In this document: piece by piece, positions 8,574 through 16,646 of the stretch | How positions within the stretch are numbered: the first letter of the stretch is position 1 | Layout of the letters: the number at the start of each line of letters is the position of its first letter | Source of the DNA: HGM04593 sp045634305 | GTDB taxonomy: Bacteria; Bacteroidota; Bacteroidia; Bacteroidales; Bacteroidaceae | Direction of reading: 5' to 3' | DNA: 64,000 bases | Assembly: GCA_045634305.1 (NCBI GenBank) | Contig: JAZQZZ010000044.1 | Coordinates: 36,134 to 100,133 of the forward strand | Made by a program: the position numbers and the translations under genes | The notes under the pieces: model-generated | Told to the model about the DNA's origin: nothing | Database searches by the model: none | Seen by the model: the letters and a program-made list of their open reading frames with translations, nothing else

Positions 8574-9188
8574 CTATTTTCTATTACACTTTTTCAATAT
8601 TGAGATGAAATTTAAAGCATCATCGGGCAAGGTGTATTCTAACCTGCCATTCTCACGCAGTTCCATGAGCAGGCGGCCGGTAAGGTTAGAACCCATCCAC
8701 TCATTGCCACACTGTATTGCACTCCACGTGTCGTCAGGCTTTTTAGGATTGGGCTGTTTCTCTACGATATATAGTCCACGGCTACGCTCCAACTCACTGC
8801 GGAACCCTGCACATTGCTCATACTTCTGTACCATACAGAATTTCAATGCATCGACAATCATCAGCCCCCAATCGCTGCGGCGGCGCTCAGGTTCATAGCT
8901 TCTGGCTGTCATTTTAATATTCCCGCTTCTCTTTTCTTTTGCCGTAATGCCATTCCATACGCGCTTGACAATCTCCGGGTCGTTAAACTTCATCATTTGG
9001 AACAGATGCTCGCTCGACTTGAACTCAATGCCATCAACAACAATGGTTGACGCTGCCATATTGCTGAATATGCCCCACTCTTCGTGCGTTGAGCAGAATA
9101 CAGCACACTTTTCTGCAGGATATGAGGATTTTCCCCAATATTCCGGATAGTTCTTTTCGATGAATCCTGCTACACTATGCTTGTTCAT
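8574..9188 (-). CDS. NADAR (YbiA/DUF1768) family protein, copy 1 (204 aa)
   Basis: It has the family core: EEWGIFSNMAASTIVVDGIEF, KSSEHLFQMMKF, a central helix, RRSDWGLMIVDALKFCMVQK with the conserved W, A and K, and SNLTGRLLMELRENGRLEYT at the end. The start lies 2 bp after the stop of ART1, so the two are tightly coupled. It shares layout and many positions with NADAR2 (for example the GRLLMELRE...LEY ending in both). Known NADAR members hydrolyse ADP-ribosyl-guanine; by analogy this one could detoxify the product of ART1. The recognised set of catalytic residues appears intact, but the substrate is inferred. Confidence 0.87.
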   Translation of the reverse strand: MNKHSVAGFIEKNYPEYWGKSSYPAEKCAVFCSTHEEWGIFSNMAASTIVVDGIEFKSSEHLFQMMKFNDPEIVKRVWNGITAKEKRSGNIKMTARSYEPERRRSDWGLMIVDALKFCMVQKYEQCAGFRSELERSRGLYIVEKQPNPKKPDDTWSAIQCGNEWMGSNLTGRLLMELRENGRLEYTLPDDALNFISILKKCNRK

Positions 9189-9190
9189 TG

Positions 9191-9751
9191 TTAAATATCC
9201 TTTCTGTTTTTAAGTACCCACTTTTTTGCTTTCAATTCAATTTCAATCTCCTCACATTTTATTATATTCACATGCAAAGCATTGAAAACTGCGATATTCT
9301 TAAGTCCATCGGGTTTGGTTTGCGCCTGAGGCCACACATTGTATATGACACCTATGCTGTCAAGGAATTCTGCAGCACGTCTCTCCTCTTCGCGACCGGG
9401 TTTCTTGGCGCCCGTAAGCACAGTGCCAATCCATTTGCGGAACTCCTTTCCTGCACTCTTTACTTTATCAGGCACTTTTATATTCAGCTGTTTTTCAACA
9501 TTGGCTACAATACTTGCCTCTACAGGCTTTGCCGAGACAAGATGATTGCCCGGGGTCAGGTCCGGAATTTCAACTGTATAAAGATAATGCTTGGGCATCA
9601 ATTCCATTTCCCTTGGTTGCGAGTAGTGCACTGCAGATGCTTCCGATTCTGTCAAATACGCTCCACGACCGAATTTAATTCCTGTGCCTTCGCCTGCATT
9701 GCAGAGGCTAAAACTATCGAATAAGAATGGTGAACCGTGATATAATTTCAT
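9191..9751 (-). CDS. ADP-ribosyltransferase-fold protein, copy 1 (186 aa)
   Basis: Start MKLYHGSPFLFDSFSL contains the YHGS motif of H-Y-E ARTs. FGRGAYLTESEASAVHYSQ gives the Tyr motif and the helix after it. The later FLDSIGVIYNVWPQAQTKPD and NIAVFNALHVNIIKCEE match the C-terminal strands of ART2, including the shared WPQxQTKPDG stretch, which seems diagnostic for this subfamily. No Glu is found at the usual catalytic site, so either Gln takes its place or the enzyme acts on another chemistry (for example guanine, as with some DNA-targeting ARTs). It is followed 2 bp later by NADAR1, a probable antidote or reversal enzyme. Confidence 0.75.
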   Translation of the reverse strand: MKLYHGSPFLFDSFSLCNAGEGTGIKFGRGAYLTESEASAVHYSQPREMELMPKHYLYTVEIPDLTPGNHLVSAKPVEASIVANVEKQLNIKVPDKVKSAGKEFRKWIGTVLTGAKKPGREEERRAAEFLDSIGVIYNVWPQAQTKPDGLKNIAVFNALHVNIIKCEEIEIELKAKKWVLKNRKDI

Positions 9752-9782
9752 AGAAACAAATTTAATGTATATTTATTACAGA

Positions 9783-10370
9783 TTACAATTTTATATCCTC
9801 GCTATCGATGTTGTCAGCAATCACTTCCTCATCGGACAAAAGCACAGCATCACCATCAACTATCTTATGATAAATCTTCATAAGGACATCCACCGGGAGC
9901 ATATTTATTTCAACGCTTACTTCGGCACCAGGATCTTTTGCACAAGAAATAACTTCGGTATACTCACATTCGTCATATAGGTCGTAGTAACGGTCCTTGT
10001 ACATATATTTTATTAAATACACTTCACTATAAACTTCGCACTTAAAAGCTCTGGTAAAAACCAACATTCCCTCGCCAATGAATTTCGTGATCTCATTAAT
10101 GATAGTTTTTTTGAACCTTTCCGCAGCAGAGCTGATTTTATCCATACAAGCCTTCTCTTCCTTACTGCATCGCCAATAACTATGCCCATACTTTTTTTTC
10201 TTATTCTTGGCAAGTTCCTTGATCCTCAGCAATGAAACTTCCAGTTCTTCTATAGTGTACCTCTTGAGAAAAATATCTTCGGCAATCTCAAACAATCTTG
10301 TCCTATAATTCTCAAACTCTTCATCACTCATTTGTTCAAATTCCTCGGGTGTATGTTTCTTAAGCTCCAT
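9783..10370 (-). CDS. Hypothetical charged helical protein (195 aa)
   Basis: I take the ATG at 10370 (MELKKHTPEEFEQMSDEEFE) rather than a TTG two codons earlier. The first half is Lys/Glu-rich and probably helical, the second half mixed, containing a run FTRAFKCEVYSEVYLIKYMY and an acidic C-terminus. No known domain, no membrane segment. It lies 31 bp before ART1 on the same strand, so it may be cotranscribed with the ART-NADAR cassette. Confidence 0.6.
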   Translation of the reverse strand: MELKKHTPEEFEQMSDEEFENYRTRLFEIAEDIFLKRYTIEELEVSLLRIKELAKNKKKKYGHSYWRCSKEEKACMDKISSAAERFKKTIINEITKFIGEGMLVFTRAFKCEVYSEVYLIKYMYKDRYYDLYDECEYTEVISCAKDPGAEVSVEINMLPVDVLMKIYHKIVDGDAVLLSDEEVIADNIDSEDIKL

Positions 10371-10414
10371 AACCAATCAGTTTTTATGTTTCTACAGCAA
10401 ATATATGCTTTTTT

Positions 10415-10623
10415 TTATAACCCAACCTTATTATACAAAAAAGCATTGTCAAGCCTTTCGGTAAACTTGTTGTCAGCATCAATGTAGCCCAAATTGTACC
10501 CGGCATTGGTTTCATCTATCACTTTATCGAAAACCAGTGACTCTCTTAGTACAAATCCAATCTTGCACATCTGTTGGTGAAATTTTCCAACACCTCTCGA
10601 CTTAATGGTTTTTCATTGTTCAT
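10415..10623 (-). pseudogene. Frameshifted small orphan gene
   Basis: ATG at 10623 starts MNNEKPLSREVLENF and then meets a stop after 25 codons. The other frame continues without a break as HQQMCKIGFVLRESLVFDKV and on to a TAA at 10415-10417, about 70 codons in all. The break lies at a TTT run near 10588; one extra T would join the frames. The ATG overlaps the end of the upstream membrane protein gene by 11 bp, a normal operon junction. So it is either a decayed gene or a sequencing slip in a homopolymer. Product unknown. Confidence 0.55.
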
Positions 10624-11134
10624 ATACAATATATTTAGAAAGTAACAACAATATCAAGTAAACAGAACACCACAGGTTTGCATATATCTTGTGCTTCATC
10701 GTCTTTTCATACCCTCTGATAAAAGAGACCTCATGGTCATTGTCTTCTGTGACAACCTTTTGCAGGGAACGATAATAGGTCATATGATTGTAAAAATTCC
10801 TTAGGTCATATTTTAATTCGAGTCTGTATTTCAGCGCAAAGAACACCACAAAGCAGAGGCCGATTACAAGCGACGAAGCTATACCATATGTTTGCACAAA
10901 GTCCACATCGAACATACGCAAGACAGCACCTGAAGATATACATGTTGTAATTATAATTACAAAAATATGATATGATGCATTCAGTACGTCACACGCTTTC
11001 TGCTGGCGACGAATACGTTCAATACACTCCCTGTCACGATAACTATAAATGCTTATGTATGTCATGGCAAAGGAGAGTGACCTCAAAAAAAGAAACAGGC
11101 TCAAACAAAGAATCAGAAAAAGAACAGACTTCAT
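10613..11134 (-). CDS. Hypothetical membrane protein (173 aa)
   Basis: The ATG at 11134 gives MKSVLFLILCLSLFLFLRSL, a hydrophobic N-terminal helix; the longer frame only has a TTG. Further membrane segments lie around HIFVIIITTCISSGAVL, YGIASSLVIGLCFVVFFAL and the C-terminal SVYLILLLLSKYIVY, with charged loops between (RIRRQQKAC, LKYDLRNFYNH). Four membrane helices are likely. No family recognised. It sits in the HD/AAA/ART-NADAR gene train and could be its membrane component. Confidence 0.6.
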   Translation of the reverse strand: MKSVLFLILCLSLFLFLRSLSFAMTYISIYSYRDRECIERIRRQQKACDVLNASYHIFVIIITTCISSGAVLRMFDVDFVQTYGIASSLVIGLCFVVFFALKYRLELKYDLRNFYNHMTYYRSLQKVVTEDNDHEVSFIRGYEKTMKHKIYANLWCSVYLILLLLSKYIVYEQ

Positions 11135-11188
11135 ATCTTTTAAATTTACACAAAATGTTTTTTGTCTAATCCGCCTTGTCAATTTTCA

Positions 11189-11584
11189 CTATCTAAATTC
11201 TATCACATTCTTACGAAAAAAGTTATTCTCGTAATATATATCCTGCTCAATGGGCTCGTATGCAGCCAGTGCCTCCCATTTTACAAGTTCTTCGGCTTCG
11301 GAGTACTCGGCTATGCCTAGCTCCACATAGAATATTTCAGAATTCACCTTTTTAGACTGCAACTCTGTATTGAAGTCCATCACAACGATTCTCTGCTCAT
11401 GTATTGCGTATGGCATACACTCCATACAATTCCTTTCCTTGTCAAAAACCCTCAATTCATAGTAATCGAGTTCCTTGCCACTCCATTTTACATCAAAGTA
11501 CAACTCTCGATGCCCATTGGTGGAGATTTTCACACTTTCAATCTTGTAATCATTGTTCAAATTCGGTTCATTTAATGCCTTCAT
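11189..11584 (-). CDS. Hypothetical protein, probable beta-sandwich (131 aa)
   Basis: Start MKALNEPNLNNDYKIESVKI. The alternation of polar and hydrophobic residues (ELYFDVKWSGKELDYYELRV, then QRIVVMDFNTEL) suggests a beta-rich fold. There is no signal peptide and no catalytic motif. The gene begins 34 bp after the AAA+ ATPase gene. I do not recognise it. Confidence 0.55.
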   Translation of the reverse strand: MKALNEPNLNNDYKIESVKISTNGHRELYFDVKWSGKELDYYELRVFDKERNCMECMPYAIHEQRIVVMDFNTELQSKKVNSEIFYVELGIAEYSEAEELVKWEALAAYEPIEQDIYYENNFFRKNVIEFR

Positions 11585-11618
11585 AATATTGTTGGATTTA
11601 ATATGTTATACATTGCTC

Positions 11619-13307
11619 TTAAAAGCCTATTCGTGGACGATTATTCACATTGCCACCCAACCCCTCTACTGCGCAATATCCACGCAGTTTCTCAAGTGTC
11701 GGTTGTTCGTTATAGAGAATCTTGTCAACAAACTGCTTGCGCATAACATTCTCAATCTGTCCGCCACTGAGGTCGAACTCACCGGCAAGTACCTTTGCGT
11801 CTTCATCACTCAACTCGCCTATCATCGACTTCCAGATATGCGCCTTTGTAGCCACATCAGGCTTATGGAATTCTACTTTGTATATAAAACGGCGCTCAAA
11901 GGCACTGTCCATGTTTGATGCGAGGTTGGTGGTGGCAATGAGAATGCCGTCGAGCATCTCAATCTCTTCGAGGATAATATTTTGTATGGCATTTTCCATC
12001 TTATCTACACTGCGGCCCACATCACTGCAGCGCTTGCTGATTATGGCATCGGCCTCATTGAACAGCAGTATCGGTTTCACCTCGCACTTCTCGCAATAGT
12101 TCCTGTAACGACGAAAGATATTGCGGATGTTCTTCTCACTCTCACCCACGTACTTATTCTTGATGTCGGTAACATTCACCTGCATAATGTCGCGCCCTGT
12201 GGAGCGTGCAAGCTGCAGCACAGTCTCGGTTTTTCCGGTACCCGGAGCACCGTAGAACAGACAGGCAAAGCCTGTTCGCATACCACTCTCCTTCATTCGT
12301 TCCTGGATGTCAATAAACTTCTCCTGTTGGAGCATCTCTTGCAGTTTGTCAATGGAGATACGCTCCTCGCTATTATAAAAGAGAGCCTTCTCTGTGATAT
12401 TGTCATAGGTGAGCAACCCCTCACGGTGGTCCTTCTCGGGAGCATCCCACGAGATGCCAAGCTCCCGGTCTATGTACTCGCGTATCTCGTCGGATATTGC
12501 AATGTTTTCACGCGGCGAGAATCCCTCGCTCTGTGGCTCGCCAAGCAGTTTCTCCTTGAAGAGGTCGCCACGACGCGCTGCAATAGCGCTACACAAGGCA
12601 CGGTAATCGCTGCGGTTGAAGATTGAATTGAACTCGTGGTCGCAGATGTTGAGGTCGCCCTCGGCAATATACTTGTCAAGGCAGAAGAAGAAGAGCGCTG
12701 CCTCGCGAGGCTCGAGACACGCAGTACGCTTGCACAGGTAGTGATTCTTGTTGCTTTTCGTTATGGCTGTAATATCCTCAAGCATCTGTTCGTTTGTTAT
12801 GCTATCGTCTTCAGCCTCCTTAATCACTTCTCCAATTCTCTCCACAAGTCTTTTTGTGCTAAGGTTCTTGTCGGATGCTGTAACATAGGCCTCGTTGTTC
12901 ATATATGCAGCCAGCGCTTTGGGAGAAATCTGATAACCACTCTCAAACGTGTCGCTCTTCACGTGTATTATGCGTGCACTGACAAGCGCTGCTATATCCT
13001 GCATATATGTGAGCATTCTTATGTTTCTAATACCAAGATACCCACCCATACGATTTGTATCAAGAACAGAGTTTGAGTCAATGAGCATTGCAACCACCAT
13101 TGACTGTATGCGTGTGAATGAGAGCTTCTCCTCAAGGAAATCAAATGCGTCCTTTGCCTCGGCAAGAGCCTCCTCCTCAAGTTCGCTATCCTTTACAGCA
13201 AGCAGAATTCTCTCAAATGCGGCAATAATGGTACCTTCGCCGCACTTTATGTTAGACATGTCGAACGATGTGCTGTTTCCCTTTTTTCTAGTTTTTAGTT
13301 TTCTCAT
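11619..13307 (-). CDS. AAA+ ATPase (562 aa)
   Basis: Walker A GAPGTGKT lies at about residues 353-360 and Walker B ILLFNEADA at about 413-421. A VGESEKNIRNIFRRY segment, typical of the FtsH/spastin-like clade, lies between them. Further on come TTNLASNMDSAFERRF, which carries sensor 1 and the arginine-finger region. The N-terminal 340 residues are unlike a known domain and probably recognise the substrate or partner; residues 60-110 look like a winged helix. It is preceded by an HD hydrolase gene (68-bp gap) and leads the gene train to the ART-NADAR genes. It could be a remodelling motor or a sensor for the system. Confidence 0.85.
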   Translation of the reverse strand: MRKLKTRKKGNSTSFDMSNIKCGEGTIIAAFERILLAVKDSELEEEALAEAKDAFDFLEEKLSFTRIQSMVVAMLIDSNSVLDTNRMGGYLGIRNIRMLTYMQDIAALVSARIIHVKSDTFESGYQISPKALAAYMNNEAYVTASDKNLSTKRLVERIGEVIKEAEDDSITNEQMLEDITAITKSNKNHYLCKRTACLEPREAALFFFCLDKYIAEGDLNICDHEFNSIFNRSDYRALCSAIAARRGDLFKEKLLGEPQSEGFSPRENIAISDEIREYIDRELGISWDAPEKDHREGLLTYDNITEKALFYNSEERISIDKLQEMLQQEKFIDIQERMKESGMRTGFACLFYGAPGTGKTETVLQLARSTGRDIMQVNVTDIKNKYVGESEKNIRNIFRRYRNYCEKCEVKPILLFNEADAIISKRCSDVGRSVDKMENAIQNIILEEIEMLDGILIATTNLASNMDSAFERRFIYKVEFHKPDVATKAHIWKSMIGELSDEDAKVLAGEFDLSGGQIENVMRKQFVDKILYNEQPTLEKLRGYCAVEGLGGNVNNRPRIGF

Positions 13308-13374
13308 AGTGTCTATCCGTTATTGTTCTCCTTGTTGTTATCAGTCTATTTTTACCCCGTTCTACCCCAAAAGT

Positions 13375-13896
13375 TCAATGCCCGCGTTTGGCATCGAGTT
13401 TGTCGCTGTCAAAGACAAGCCTGCACAGCTTTGAGTGGTGCACCTTGTGTGCCACGTCGGGAGCAGCTTTCCGTGTCCCCATGTGCCAACGTATGGCAAG
13501 CCACTCCTCACCGGTGAGTTCCAATCCCTCCCTCGCCAACAGAGCCACTGAACGGTAGCCATGCCCCTTGATGCTTGTACTGCGATGATGTATGCGACCG
13601 TCACTGCCATAATAGAGGATGGACGCTTTGCATATATCGTGCAACATCGCCGCAATTATCACACTCTCACGTGCCACACTCCCCCTGTCGGCAAGCGCAA
13701 GACGGCAAGTCTCGAGCGAATGCTGCGCCAAGCCCCCTTGCCAGTTGTGATGTCTGTCTCTTGATGACGGTGCCGTGTAAAATCCAACCCCGTCAAGATA
13801 AGCAAGAACCTTGTCCATGCCCTTGCGGTTAGTACTCTGCAACAACTCCACAATCTGCTGCCTGTTTGCCTCAATTCTATCTTTGCTCAACATCAT
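13375..13896 (-). CDS. HD-domain hydrolase (173 aa)
   Basis: The HD metal site is visible: HHNWQGGLAQHSLET (first His region), then IIAAMLHDICKAS (the HD pair) and HGYRSVALLARE with a later IRWHMG (His). Proteins with this layout hydrolyse phosphates in nucleotides or act near phage-defence and tRNA-modifying genes. It is the first gene of the leftward train, with a good -7 box TATATTTG about 36 bp upstream of its ATG. It may degrade a nucleotide signal or act on a product of the ADP-ribose chemistry; substrate unknown. Confidence 0.75.
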   Translation of the reverse strand: MMLSKDRIEANRQQIVELLQSTNRKGMDKVLAYLDGVGFYTAPSSRDRHHNWQGGLAQHSLETCRLALADRGSVARESVIIAAMLHDICKASILYYGSDGRIHHRSTSIKGHGYRSVALLAREGLELTGEEWLAIRWHMGTRKAAPDVAHKVHHSKLCRLVFDSDKLDAKRGH

Positions 13897-13931
13897 AGTA
13901 ATAAAATAATGGGATTTTTTCGTTCACAATG

Positions 13932-13939
13932 CAAATATA
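13932..13939 (-). promoter_or_regulatory. Bacteroidetes -7 box for the HD-AAA gene train
   Basis: On the minus strand the bases read TATATTTG, a perfect TAnnTTTG. It lies 36 bp before the HD gene ATG at 13896. No clear TTTG is present at the -33 distance, so the promoter may be weak or regulated. Confidence 0.5.
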
Positions 13940-14008
13940 AAGGGCACCAGCGCAAGGGTTCTGCACAGATAAAAAATATTCCAATAGCAAAACCCTTTTC
14001 AAGAATAT

Positions 14009-14728
14009 TTAGAAGCAGTCATCGTCCTCACAATACAATGACAGGAAATCTTCACTGTCGTACCTGTCCTCATCGTCCTCGGGAATAAAACTACAATCGG
14101 CTGCAATATACCCCCAAGCACCATCTTTACAAGCTTTCAGCCAACTTTCATCAGCTTCCAATTCATCATAGAGAGGTGGAACAAAAGTCCCATTGTCAGT
14201 TACACAACCATACTTACCATCCTTTTCGAAAGGAGTAAAATTGAAAGCATATTCATAGACCTTCTCCATTTCACAAGGAACAATTAATCTGCCTTTGCCG
14301 TCGAGTATCCCTTTAAGAACACCATCACCACTTTTTTTCACACACATATAGTGACTATTCGTAGCACGGAGATAAGTGATGTAATCATATTCAAAGTCAC
14401 AAAGTGGAGTACCGGCACCATCTGCGGCTACAAGAGCATACTTACCCTCTGCGTTCCTTGCAGCAACAGGCATTGAACGCCCCCAATTGTAAGAGAATGT
14501 TTCCGTAAAATCCTCATACAACGCAGGCACACGCACCCTGCCCGCAATATCCTTAAGTCCCTTCTTGCCATTCTCCTCAAACACAATGTCAAAGGTATTA
14601 TACTCATCCAAAAGCATTTTTAGTTCATCATACAAGGCCTTTGTTTGGTGACCATTACCACCTGCATTAAGTTTTCCCTGAATCTCGTCAATGCGTGCTG
14701 CAATTTCTTTTGTAGCTGTCTGTTTCAT
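14009..14728 (-). CDS. WG-repeat protein, copy 1 (239 aa)
   Basis: After a helical N-terminal part of about 55 residues (MKQTATKEIAARIDEIQGKL), it has WG-type beta repeats: VFEENGKKGLKDIAGRVRVP, then LVAADGAGTPLCDFEYDYIT, FEKDGKYGCVTDNGTFVPPL and DGAWGYIAADCSFI. The C-terminus is acidic. It is one of three tandem paralogues (14009, 14863, 15921). WG-repeat proteins often occur with polymorphic toxins or in surface-related loci, but their molecular role is largely unknown. No signal peptide, so probably cytoplasmic. Confidence 0.8.
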   Translation of the reverse strand: MKQTATKEIAARIDEIQGKLNAGGNGHQTKALYDELKMLLDEYNTFDIVFEENGKKGLKDIAGRVRVPALYEDFTETFSYNWGRSMPVAARNAEGKYALVAADGAGTPLCDFEYDYITYLRATNSHYMCVKKSGDGVLKGILDGKGRLIVPCEMEKVYEYAFNFTPFEKDGKYGCVTDNGTFVPPLYDELEADESWLKACKDGAWGYIAADCSFIPEDDEDRYDSEDFLSLYCEDDDCF

Positions 14729-14862
14729 AATAGTAAAATTTAGATGTGAGTGACTGTTTATCTCTTTTTCTATCGTAAAGATAGGTCAACTTTACGAGGT
14801 ATTCCATTCATCTCATTCACGAGAACTTATCTTGAGCGAGTACCTTATTATATAATCAGCCT

Positions 14863-15642
14863 TCACACAAGTCCCTCGTATCCATCCAACAGCTCATGCA
14901 CATAATCATTCATGCTCCAGTAAGTCAGCAACTCCTTATTCTTGATTTTCTCCTTGTCATTTTCTTCAATAAACTCTCCATCGACACTCAGAAAACCTCC
15001 GACATCACCCTTGCTGACATAAAGGAATTTAGGGCAGATATCGGCATCATCGAACTGCGGCTCAATATAACAGCCTCCCATTGTAAGGAAACCGATTTTG
15101 TTCCCTTTGGTAAAGTAGACATAAGTGCTCCCAACTCTATCGCTTGGATCCTCCAACTCATCCATCTCACAAGGAACAACAAGTTCTCCATTATTGTCAA
15201 GCACTCCAAAAAGGCTCTTGTCACCAATCTTCTTTTCACAGATGTAGAAATTCCTGCTACCACGAATGAATGTTATAGCATCATACTCAAATCCGCAAAG
15301 CTGAGTACCCAAACCATCGGGAGCCACCAGGGCATACTTGTCCTCAAAGTTGCAAACCGCCATAGGCAATGATTCGAAAGGAGTATATGCAAAAAGCTCC
15401 GGGCAATCCTTATATATAGCAGGTACAATTATACGGCCGGTAACGTCAACAACTCCAGTTTTGCCATTCTCCTCAAATACAGAGTCAAAAAGGTCATAAT
15501 CCTCTCTAATGGAGTCAAATTCATTGAGCAAATCGCCATACTCCTTTTCATTCTCAGGCAGCATATCTACAAGAATCTCCTTAATTCTGTTCTTGATAAA
15601 CTGAATACGTTCACAAACTGTAGGTGTCACTTTCTTTTTCAT
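14863..15642 (-). CDS. WG-repeat protein, copy 2 (259 aa)
   Basis: It is built like its neighbours: helical start MKKKVTPTVCERIQFIKNRI, then repeats VFEENGKTGVVDVTGRIIVP, LVAPDGLGTQLCGFEYDAIT, LFGVLDNNGELVVPCEM, FTKGNKIGFLTMGG and DVGGFLSVDGEFI. The shared phrase AIYKD/ALYED after the first repeat and the PLCGFEYD-like phrase in all three copies show a recent tandem origin. An acidic C-terminal tail ends the protein. Function unknown; an immunity or scaffold role is possible. Confidence 0.8.
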   Translation of the reverse strand: MKKKVTPTVCERIQFIKNRIKEILVDMLPENEKEYGDLLNEFDSIREDYDLFDSVFEENGKTGVVDVTGRIIVPAIYKDCPELFAYTPFESLPMAVCNFEDKYALVAPDGLGTQLCGFEYDAITFIRGSRNFYICEKKIGDKSLFGVLDNNGELVVPCEMDELEDPSDRVGSTYVYFTKGNKIGFLTMGGCYIEPQFDDADICPKFLYVSKGDVGGFLSVDGEFIEENDKEKIKNKELLTYWSMNDYVHELLDGYEGLV

Positions 15643-15920
15643 ATGTCTGGTTCTATTTAATAATGATTATTCAAAATATGCAGTTCAAAAGTAGTATATG
15701 CATGTGTAATTATCCCGAAATGTTAGGGAAATCTTAGTAAGTTGCTTGACAAAACAAACATGCCGGCTACACGAATTCTGTTGGCAGGCTGTTCTTATGC
15801 AAAGAAAAAGGACAAGTGTGCAGAAGTAGTGCACAGATATAAAATATTCAAAATTTTTCTTGAGAAAGAATATGAATTCTGTGCACCTGCTGCACCGTGG
15901 AGAACTGTCGCTCCGCCAAA

Positions 15921-16646
15921 TCAATACTCAAACAAACAGAGCAGCTCTTCCTCGTCCATCCTATCCTCGTCGTTCTCGTCAATAAACTCACCTTTCCTGC
16001 CTATGTAACCCCAGATACCTTCCTTGCACACATAAAGGTAACCATCCTTGTCCTCGACCTCGTCATACACAGGTTCAAGATAGAAGTTGTCCATTGTGAT
16101 ACCACCGAACTTGCCGTCCTTCTCAATGACAGCGATATTGTTGGAGACAGCATATATGACATCCATCTCGCAAGGAACAATCACATTACCCTCGCCGTCA
16201 AGTACACCGGTCAGATACTTCTCACCGACACGCTTCCAACATTTGTAGAGTGCGCAGCTGCCGAACATGAACTCTATCATATCGTACTCGAAACCACACA
16301 AAGGAGTTCCGTTACCGTCACACTTCACAATAGCATACTTGTCGTTGAAATCACAGGCAGGTATAGGCATTACATAACCATATCTTCTATAGGTATAGGT
16401 TTCCGAGAAGTCCTTGTATAAGGCAGGTACCAGCACTTTGCCTGCCGCATTGCGTACACCTTTTTTGCCATCTTCGTCAAAGACCTGGTCAAAGAGGTCA
16501 TAGGTTTCACGAATCTGGTCATACTCCTCGTACAAAGCATTAATCTCGCTTCTCTTCATTGTCACTTCCTCATTAATGACTTTAGACAATGTATCAAGGA
16601 TACAATCTACACGCTTAACTACTTCTTCTGTTGCAATCTTCTTCAT
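15921..16646 (-). CDS. WG-repeat protein, copy 3 (241 aa)
   Basis: Third member of the array. N-terminal helix MKKIATEEVVKRVDCILDTL, then repeats VFDEDGKKGVRNAAGKVLVP, IVKCDGNGTPLCGFEYDMIE, LTGVLDGEGNVIVPCEMDVI, IEKDGKFGGITMDNFYLEP and EGIWGYIGRKGEFI, with an acidic tail. The gap to copy 2 (278 bp) is longer than usual and holds no gene, so each copy may have its own promoter. Confidence 0.8.
   Translation of the reverse strand: MKKIATEEVVKRVDCILDTLSKVINEEVTMKRSEINALYEEYDQIRETYDLFDQVFDEDGKKGVRNAAGKVLVPALYKDFSETYTYRRYGYVMPIPACDFNDKYAIVKCDGNGTPLCGFEYDMIEFMFGSCALYKCWKRVGEKYLTGVLDGEGNVIVPCEMDVIYAVSNNIAVIEKDGKFGGITMDNFYLEPVYDEVEDKDGYLYVCKEGIWGYIGRKGEFIDENDEDRMDEEELLCLFEY

Noticed and set aside
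15742..16008. Plus-strand frame between WG copies
   Set aside because: It runs into the antisense of WG copy 3, lacks a ribosome site and has no recognisable domain; the 15643-15920 gap is probably regulatory.
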